A stretch of DNA of 38,672 nucleotides from contig JACREY010000002.1 of the NCBI GenBank assembly GCA_016218085.1, positions 1-38,672 of the forward strand. Reading direction: 5' to 3'. A program made the translations under genes and the position numbers. The notes under the pieces were generated by a model, which worked only from the letters and a program-made list of their open reading frames with translations, made no database searches and was not told where the DNA came from. This document shows, piece after piece, positions 34,436 to 38,672 of the stretch (position 1 is its first letter; each line of letters opens with the position of its first letter). Origin of the DNA: Ignavibacteriota bacterium (lineage in GTDB: Bacteria; Bacteroidota; Ignavibacteria; Tepidaquicellales; Tepidaquicellaceae).

Positions 34436-35631
34436 AAAAAACAATATTAATAATTTCGCCCTTATTAGTCATATGTGCGTTTGCAATATCGACTTTATTT
34501 TCTCAAAATAAACATCAGGGATTAAATGAAACCGTCGATAAATTAAATCGGAATGTCGTTGTTTCCGGCAAAAAGGATGACCCTTTAACAGAGAAAATCA
34601 GTTGCAAGACCTGCCACGTTACAGAGTATCCGACAAGGAAAGACCCTGGTTTAAGAAGCTGCCCCAGAGATAAAATGCTATCGGGTTTTCCTTCATCTAA
34701 AACCGGTCCTGACGTAGTGGTAATTAACGAAATGTCTGAAAACTATTCAGGTGTCAGATTCTCGCACGGATTGCATTCACAGATGTCGGAAATGTCTCTT
34801 GGCTGTGTGGATTGTCACCATTATAATATATCAACAGAAGAAATCTTAAAATGTAGCGATTGCCACAACAAAAATCGTTCACGAGAAGAAGTTTCCGTAC
34901 CCGATTTAAAATCTGCTTTCCACAGGCAATGCATGATGTGTCATAAACAATGGAGCCATGATAACGGATGCAACTCCCAGTGCCACGTAAGAAAAGGACA
35001 GGAAAATAATCTTGTACAAAAAGATTTTACAGGAAAAATTCATCCGAAACAAAAAGAGCCCGAAAAAATGATTTGGGAAACAAATTACGAAAAGGGAAAA
35101 ATCGTAACATTCTTCCATGACGAGCATATCCAGTTGTTTAAGATAAACTGTAAATCCTGTCACGGTAATGATAAGTGTGTGAAATGTCACGATAAACCAC
35201 TACAACCGACTGATTACAGCAAACCTATTCACCGGAAAAAATCGTTTGAAGAACACCACATGCCCTGCTTGAATTGTCACAAGAGTGAAAACTGCCAGAA
35301 GTGTCACAGAGACCAGGAAATGACTCCGTTTAATCACGGCAAGTCAACAGGCTGGATTTTAAAATCATATCACAGCCAGTTGGCCTGCGAAAAATGCCAC
35401 GGCGGACAGATGCCCGTGAAAAAAATAGACAGGAACTGCAGCAGCTGTCACAAGAATTTCCTGCCGGGAAAATTCGAGCACAAAAAGACAGGATTTGTTC
35501 TTTCGGAAACCCATAAAGATATGGAGTGCAAAAGTTGCCACGCAAATAATGACTTTGCAAAGAATCCGGATTGCAAGGAGTGCCACGACGATAAATCTTT
35601 CCCGTCTCAGTTGCCCGGAAAAAGAAAGTAA
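34432..35631 (+). CDS. Periplasmic 13-haem c-type cytochrome
   Basis: 399 residues. The N-terminal hydrophobic stretch (MKKTILIISPLLVICAFAIS) is a signal peptide or anchor. Haem motifs: twelve CXXCH at C58, C125, C141, C167, C240, C249, C279, C288, C319, C336, C366 and C381, plus one unusual CX3CH (CNSQCH at C180), thirteen in all. Many extra His residues (FSHGLHSQ, FFHDEH, FNHGKS, FEHKKT, SETHKD) can serve as distal ligands, so most haems are probably bis-His. The haem spacing resembles Hmc/NrfB/Dsr-type electron wires. It is coupled to the NrfD gene by an ATGA overlap and ends at a strong terminator. It probably passes electrons from the quinol module to periplasmic or outer-membrane partners; the final partner is not encoded here. 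Confidence 0.93.
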   Translation: MKKTILIISPLLVICAFAISTLFSQNKHQGLNETVDKLNRNVVVSGKKDDPLTEKISCKTCHVTEYPTRKDPGLRSCPRDKMLSGFPSSKTGPDVVVINEMSENYSGVRFSHGLHSQMSEMSLGCVDCHHYNISTEEILKCSDCHNKNRSREEVSVPDLKSAFHRQCMMCHKQWSHDNGCNSQCHVRKGQENNLVQKDFTGKIHPKQKEPEKMIWETNYEKGKIVTFFHDEHIQLFKINCKSCHGNDKCVKCHDKPLQPTDYSKPIHRKKSFEEHHMPCLNCHKSENCQKCHRDQEMTPFNHGKSTGWILKSYHSQLACEKCHGGQMPVKKIDRNCSSCHKNFLPGKFEHKKTGFVLSETHKDMECKSCHANNDFAKNPDCKECHDDKSFPSQLPGKRK

Positions 35632-35650
35632 GAACAAAATAAAAAGAACA

Positions 35651-35686
35651 AAAACCCGGTAAAGAATTTTTTTTCCGGGTTTTTTA
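35651..35686 (+). terminator. Intrinsic terminator of the redox operon
   Basis: Perfect 9-bp stem AAAACCCGG/CCGGGTTTT (35651-35659 with 35675-35683) followed by a T run. Confidence 0.93.
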
Positions 35687-35761
35687 TTCATTAATGTGAT
35701 AATAAATTAAATAGGTGGAAAATTTTGAAGATAAAAGTTATTTTCCCCTTTAATCAAAATT

Positions 35762-36349
35762 ATGACTCCGGAACAAATAATTGATGCAGTAATCAGCAAC
35801 AGGCCTCAACCGGGCTGGGGTGTTTTCAATTACAATTATAAATATGCGATTTCCAGAATCGCAGGAAGGTTGTTTTTCCCAATACTCTTTATCCCTGCCG
35901 TTTATATTTTTCTGATGAATTTGGAAAACAGCAGGGAAACCTATCTTATACTTGCGGCTTTTATGGGCTCATTCAGTCTTGCTTCACTTATCTCTATAAT
36001 TCCGGTTGTTATGGAACTGCTTAATTCGAAAAGCAATTTTATTGTTTTTTCTTATGAGGGAGTTGTAAAATCTTTCAAGGGAAAAACCGAATATTTTCCA
36101 TATGACTGCATTACCAGGTTAAGGTTTACAAATCCTTACGGGGCAGGCACTCCGGGGATTGCACGAAATAAATACCAATATTTAGATTTCACTGATGCGA
36201 GAAACAATAAACTTGTCAATCTCGCTAAGAACAGGATTTTTGGACCTCCCGAAAATATTTACAATTTACTGTTAACTAAATTACCTGCTGAACAAACGGG
36301 AACATCAAGCCGGACCTATTCAAATTATTCTAATTTTTTTAATCATTAA
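35762..36349 (+). CDS. Membrane protein with PH-like cytoplasmic domain, unknown function
   Basis: 195 residues. Two hydrophobic segments form a hairpin (about 38-53, LFFPILFIPAVYIFLM, and 61-85, LILAAFMGSFSLASLI). A soluble domain follows (about 90-185), with a beta pattern (NFIVFSYEGVVKSFKGKTEYFPYDCITRLRF ... YLDFTD) like the bacterial PH or YcxB-like domains seen in small membrane proteins, then a polar tail. I cannot assign a function. The next gene begins 14 bases later on the same strand, so the two are probably co-transcribed. Confidence 0.72.
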   Translation: MTPEQIIDAVISNRPQPGWGVFNYNYKYAISRIAGRLFFPILFIPAVYIFLMNLENSRETYLILAAFMGSFSLASLISIIPVVMELLNSKSNFIVFSYEGVVKSFKGKTEYFPYDCITRLRFTNPYGAGTPGIARNKYQYLDFTDARNNKLVNLAKNRIFGPPENIYNLLLTKLPAEQTGTSSRTYSNYSNFFNH

Positions 36350-36363
36350 TTAATTTTAAAAAT

Positions 36364-37098
36364 ATGAATTTAATTTTCAACATCGCTATTTTTGTAGTCG
36401 TTGGCATTGCCATTGTAATAATTTATTTAAAGTTTGGCAACAGAAGCGCCGGCTTGCTTTCAAACCTCGGCGGGACAACTTCATCAGGAGGCAACACATA
36501 CGAAAATAAAATGCCCGAGCTTGCTGCATTCCTCGGACTCAGCTATAAAAATATTGCCCCGCCTTCGGATAAAAAAACTTTTATGAATACAGGTGATAAA
36601 ATTTTCGGGAAGTACAGGGACGTGGAAGTTGAAATAGTGATGAGTGCCACCGCAAGAGAAAGCGACCACACTCCCCTGCTTGCAACTTATGCCTATGATT
36701 TTTCCAGTACAAAATATTTTGCTTTTAAGGTTAATAATTCCGGCAATAAATCTTTTAATATTTTACCGAAAAACAAAAACCTGATTGCAAACCCAACGGG
36801 AATAAACTCTTTCGATTCTTCTCTTTCTTACACAGGTGATGCAATCGTTCCGAAAACTTATCTGGAATTTATCGGAAGTATGAACTGGATGGATTTAAGC
36901 TTAAGAAACAATGTCCTTTTATTTAACGATTCATTCAGCGAGCATATCATAAACACAAAGGGCTCAATGGCAATGATGAGTGCGGTTCATCCGGTATGGA
37001 ATACCTCTGCAAAAAATTTTCAGATAGATTTCAATAACGTAAAGGCGTTCTTGGATAAAATCATTGACCTGATCGAAGAAATGGGAATGAAAGCCTAA
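36364..37098 (+). CDS. N-terminally anchored protein of unknown function
   Basis: 244 residues. One N-terminal membrane helix (MNLIFNIAIFVVVGIAIVII) is followed by a Gly/Ser linker and a soluble domain that starts near residue 50. In it the stretch KIFGKYRDVEVEIVMSA and a long middle beta region (YFAFKVNN ... FNILPKN) are followed by a C-terminal helix (NNVKAFLDKIIDLIEE). I do not recognise the family. It is probably co-transcribed with the PH-like membrane protein gene before it. The following DUF302 gene starts 75 bases later on the same strand. Confidence 0.72.
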   Translation: MNLIFNIAIFVVVGIAIVIIYLKFGNRSAGLLSNLGGTTSSGGNTYENKMPELAAFLGLSYKNIAPPSDKKTFMNTGDKIFGKYRDVEVEIVMSATARESDHTPLLATYAYDFSSTKYFAFKVNNSGNKSFNILPKNKNLIANPTGINSFDSSLSYTGDAIVPKTYLEFIGSMNWMDLSLRNNVLLFNDSFSEHIINTKGSMAMMSAVHPVWNTSAKNFQIDFNNVKAFLDKIIDLIEEMGMKA

Positions 37099-37173
37099 GT
37101 TAAATTTAGCATAGGTGCTATTAGCAACTATTTAAGAGTTGATTTTGTTAGTAATATTAGAAAAATACATATT

Positions 37174-37632
37174 ATGAAAAAATCATTTATATTCTTAATT
37201 CTTTTACTTGCCTCATTAACGGCAAAAGCACAAACAACGGAAATGTTTATTGAATCCGAAAGCAAATTTGGATTTGATGAAACCGTAAGAATACTCTCCG
37301 AAACAATTTTAAACGGAGGATGGAAGATTTCAATCGTACACGACTTGAAGGAATCCATGAAAAAAGCTGATAAGGATGTTCTGCCTGTTAAAGTATTTGA
37401 ACTTTGTAACCCTAAACACTCTTATAAGCTGCTTTCAAAAGACGATGAAAGAATTTATTCCTCGCTTATGCCCTGCAGATTTTCAGTCTATGAAAAATCC
37501 GATGGAAAAGTCTATGTTTCAAGAATGAATTCAATAATGCTTTCGAAGCAAATAGGCGGACTGGTCGAGGAAGTAATGACAGATGCCGGTAATGATACTG
37601 AAACATTTCTGAAATCTGTAATTAACAGGTAA
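37174..37632 (+). CDS. Exported DUF302-domain protein
   Basis: 152 residues with a signal peptide (MKKSFIFLILLLASLTAKAQ). The mature part is one DUF302 domain: ESESKFGFDETVRILSETI, then GWKISIVHDL, VKVFELCNP, YSSLMPCRFSVYEK and VYVSRMN. DUF302 proteins are small and often found with envelope or heavy-metal stress genes; some bind haem or metals, but the family role is not established. This copy keeps a C and an M (LMPC) at the position often occupied by ligands. It has its own terminator and may follow from the operon upstream. Confidence 0.85.
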   Translation: MKKSFIFLILLLASLTAKAQTTEMFIESESKFGFDETVRILSETILNGGWKISIVHDLKESMKKADKDVLPVKVFELCNPKHSYKLLSKDDERIYSSLMPCRFSVYEKSDGKVYVSRMNSIMLSKQIGGLVEEVMTDAGNDTETFLKSVINR

Positions 37633-37663
37633 TCGGAAATAAATTAAAATTTAGCAACCCCCT

Positions 37664-37714
37664 AAAACCTGATTTTTCTTTTAAATTATCTGAAATTTCA
37701 GGTTTTCTTTTTTT
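37664..37714 (+). terminator. Intrinsic terminator of the DUF302 gene
   Basis: Stem AAAACCTGA/TCAGGTTTT (37664-37672 with 37698-37706) with a long AT-rich loop and a T run after it. Confidence 0.8.
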
Positions 37715-37753
37715 GACTAAAAAACTTAATTATCAAAATACTATATCGTGTTC

Positions 37754-37909
37754 TCGGGATGATCACGATTTTATCGGGACGACCTCATAAACTAAAAAAG
37801 ACTGTATTTACAGACAGTCTTTTTTAGTTAGTCGGGATGATCACGATTTTATCGGGACGACCTTATAAAATAAAAAAAGACTGTCATTGCAGACAGTCTT
37901 TTAAGTCAG
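37754..37909. repeat. Two tandem 78-bp units resembling decayed tRNA-Pro 3' ends with terminators
   Basis: Units start at 37754 and 37832 (exactly 78 bases apart); the next unit boundary, 37910, is the 3' end of tRNA-Pro. Each unit opens with tcgggatga, as the tRNA does on this strand, then about 17 bases, then cgacc(t/c)at, which also matches the tRNA, and ends with a GACTGT...ACAGTC terminator-like hairpin. The first 31 bases of the two units are the same. Confidence 0.75.
37875..37902 (-). terminator. Intrinsic terminator of tRNA-Pro
   Basis: Stem AAAAGACTGTC/GACAGTCTTTT (37875-37885 with 37892-37902) with a U tract on the minus strand. A near copy lies at 37794-37826 in the second unit. 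Confidence 0.85.
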
Positions 37910-37983
37910 TCGGGATGACTGGATTCGAACCAGCGACCTCATCGTCCCGAACGATGCGCGCTACCAGGCTACGCTACATCCCG
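37910..37983 (-). tRNA. tRNA-Pro (anticodon CGG)
   Basis: Complete cloverleaf on the minus strand: acceptor CGGGATG/CATCCCG, D arm GCGTAGCCTGGTAGCGC, anticodon stem CATCG/CGATG with loop TTCGGGA (anticodon CGG), T stem GCTGG/CCAGT with loop TTCGAAT, discriminator A. The D loop and acceptor C1 are typical of tRNA-Pro. Confidence 0.96.
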
Positions 37984-38228
37984 ATTGTTTAATAAAAGCT
38001 ATATTTTGCGTAAAAACCGCAGATTTCAGTTAAATTTCGCATCAATTCAAAACATCTTTTTCATTTCCAAAACATTCAAAAATGGTCTAAATTAACCTGG
38101 TTGAAACTTATCTTGCACAAAAAAAGCACAAAAATATTTAACCGGTCAATATAACTTTTCTTAAAATCAGTAACAAATTTATAAAAATATTTATTAAAAA
38201 GGGAGTCAAAAACTTTTTACAATAAAAC
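37984..38228. other. AT-rich region upstream of tRNA-Pro
   Basis: About 245 AT-rich bases between tRNA-Pro (which reads away from it) and the terminator of the right-edge gene. It should hold the tRNA promoter. I see no ORF or other RNA. Confidence 0.5.
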
Positions 38229-38258
38229 AAAGCCGGAAAGTATTACCTCCCCGGCTTT
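38229..38258 (-). terminator. Intrinsic terminator of the right-edge T9SS gene
   Basis: Stem AAAGCCGG/CCGGCTTT (38229-38236 with 38251-38258), U-rich on the minus strand. Confidence 0.85.
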
Positions 38259-38282
38259 GAAAAACCAAATCCGATTTAAAAA

Positions 38283-38672
38283 CTACTTAACCAGCACCAT
38301 CTTCTTCACCGCTGTATATCCTTTTCCTCCTTCTACCTGTATTCTATAGAAATATACTCCACTGGATAAACTCAGGTTATCAAAATTAATTGTAGTCTTA
38401 TAAACACCCGAATTAAGTTCTTTTGAATCAATTACCTTTAATACCTCTCTTCCTAATAAATCATATAATTTAATATTTACAATAGAAGATTTCGGAATCT
38501 CAAATTCTATAGTTGTAGATGAATTAAAGGGATTCGGGTAATTTTGATATAATTTATAACTGTTTGTTATTTGTTTTTTGATAATTGATATTTGAGTAAT
38601 TGGACCTCCTCCATTTATAGTCCTAACAACTAAATTACTCCATGCAAATCCCAATAATGTATCGTAGAAATA
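38283..38672 (-). CDS. T9SS cargo protein, C-terminal part only
   Basis: The frame is open through the right edge (it reads YFYDTLLGFAWSN from the last base), so only the last 129 residues plus stop are visible. They include a short linker and the T9SS type A sorting domain (NYPNPFNSSTTIEF ... LYDLLGREVLKVID ... LSSGVYFYR ... KKMVLVK). The functional domains lie outside the window. The TTG at 38654 is not a credible start, because coding sequence clearly continues upstream of it. Confidence 0.9.
   Translation of the reverse strand, partial: YFYDTLLGFAWSNLVVRTINGGGPITQISIIKKQITNSYKLYQNYPNPFNSSTTIEFEIPKSSIVNIKLYDLLGREVLKVIDSKELNSGVYKTTINFDNLSLSSGVYFYRIQVEGGKGYTAVKKMVLVK

Noticed and set aside
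35365-35691. 108-residue minus-strand ORF under the cytochrome gene
   Set aside because: It is antisense to the CXXCH repeats and runs through the terminator, so it is not a gene.
37754-37909. CRISPR array
   Set aside because: There are only two 78-base units with hairpins, without short repeats and unique spacers of regular size, and no cas genes.

Overview
This window comes from an AT-rich genome of the Bacteroidetes/Chlorobi/Ignavibacteria group, most likely an Ignavibacteria-type bacterium. The main evidence is the repeated secretion tag (NYPNPFNP...TKI...Y..P, then 'LxSGVYxYK', then a basic 'KKMxxIK' end) on the C-terminus of eight encoded proteins. This is the type A sorting domain of the type IX secretion system (T9SS) in the form common in Ignavibacteria. 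A TonB-dependent receptor with a carboxypeptidase-regulatory-like N-terminus, DUF3667, and mostly weak or absent Shine-Dalgarno sequences fit the same group. No phage, transposase or CRISPR array is visible.

Layout. 1-8.9 kb: the start of an SBBP-type beta-propeller protein (-), a secreted M28 zinc peptidase (-), a small secreted protein, a large TonB-dependent receptor and an FG-GAP surface protein. 9.0-17.5 kb: a second FG-GAP cargo protein with a folded leader or MITE-like element upstream, a Spy/CpxP-like periplasmic protein, a thioferritin-like DPSL protein, a LamG cargo protein, a META-domain protein, a small lipoprotein behind a CsoR-like palindrome, and a triple FN3 cargo protein. 17.7-20.5 kb: DUF3667 membrane protein plus an unknown partner, tRNA-Phe(GAA), and a CapA-like lipoprotein. 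20.7-26.3 kb: a 1022-residue surface protein, then a membrane protein resembling ECF S-components coupled to a THEP1-type NTPase and TspO. 26.3-29.3 kb: housekeeping genes (ornithine aminotransferase, GlmU-like nucleotidyltransferase, ribosomal protein bL31). 29.5-31.9 kb: another T9SS cargo protein and a lipoprotein. 32.2-35.7 kb: a tightly coupled redox operon of a Tat-exported four-cluster ferredoxin, an NrfD/HybB quinol-site membrane protein and a 13-haem cytochrome c. 35.7-38.7 kb: three uncharacterised envelope proteins (one DUF302), tRNA-Pro(CGG) with a decayed tandem 78-bp repeat beside it, and the end of another T9SS cargo gene.

How it fits together. The window mainly encodes cell-surface and secreted protein capacity (T9SS cargo, TonB uptake), placed among housekeeping genes. 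The most coherent multi-gene system is the ferredoxin/NrfD/multihaem operon, which should move electrons between the menaquinone pool and periplasmic or extracellular partners. The most open question is the S-component-like/THEP1/TspO cluster. Non-coding structure is also rich: intrinsic terminators follow most transcription units, two cargo genes share a hairpin built over the stop codon, a 15-bp-stem element precedes the gene at 9218, and a TCTCA-N3-TGAGA palindrome recurs in two promoter regions.
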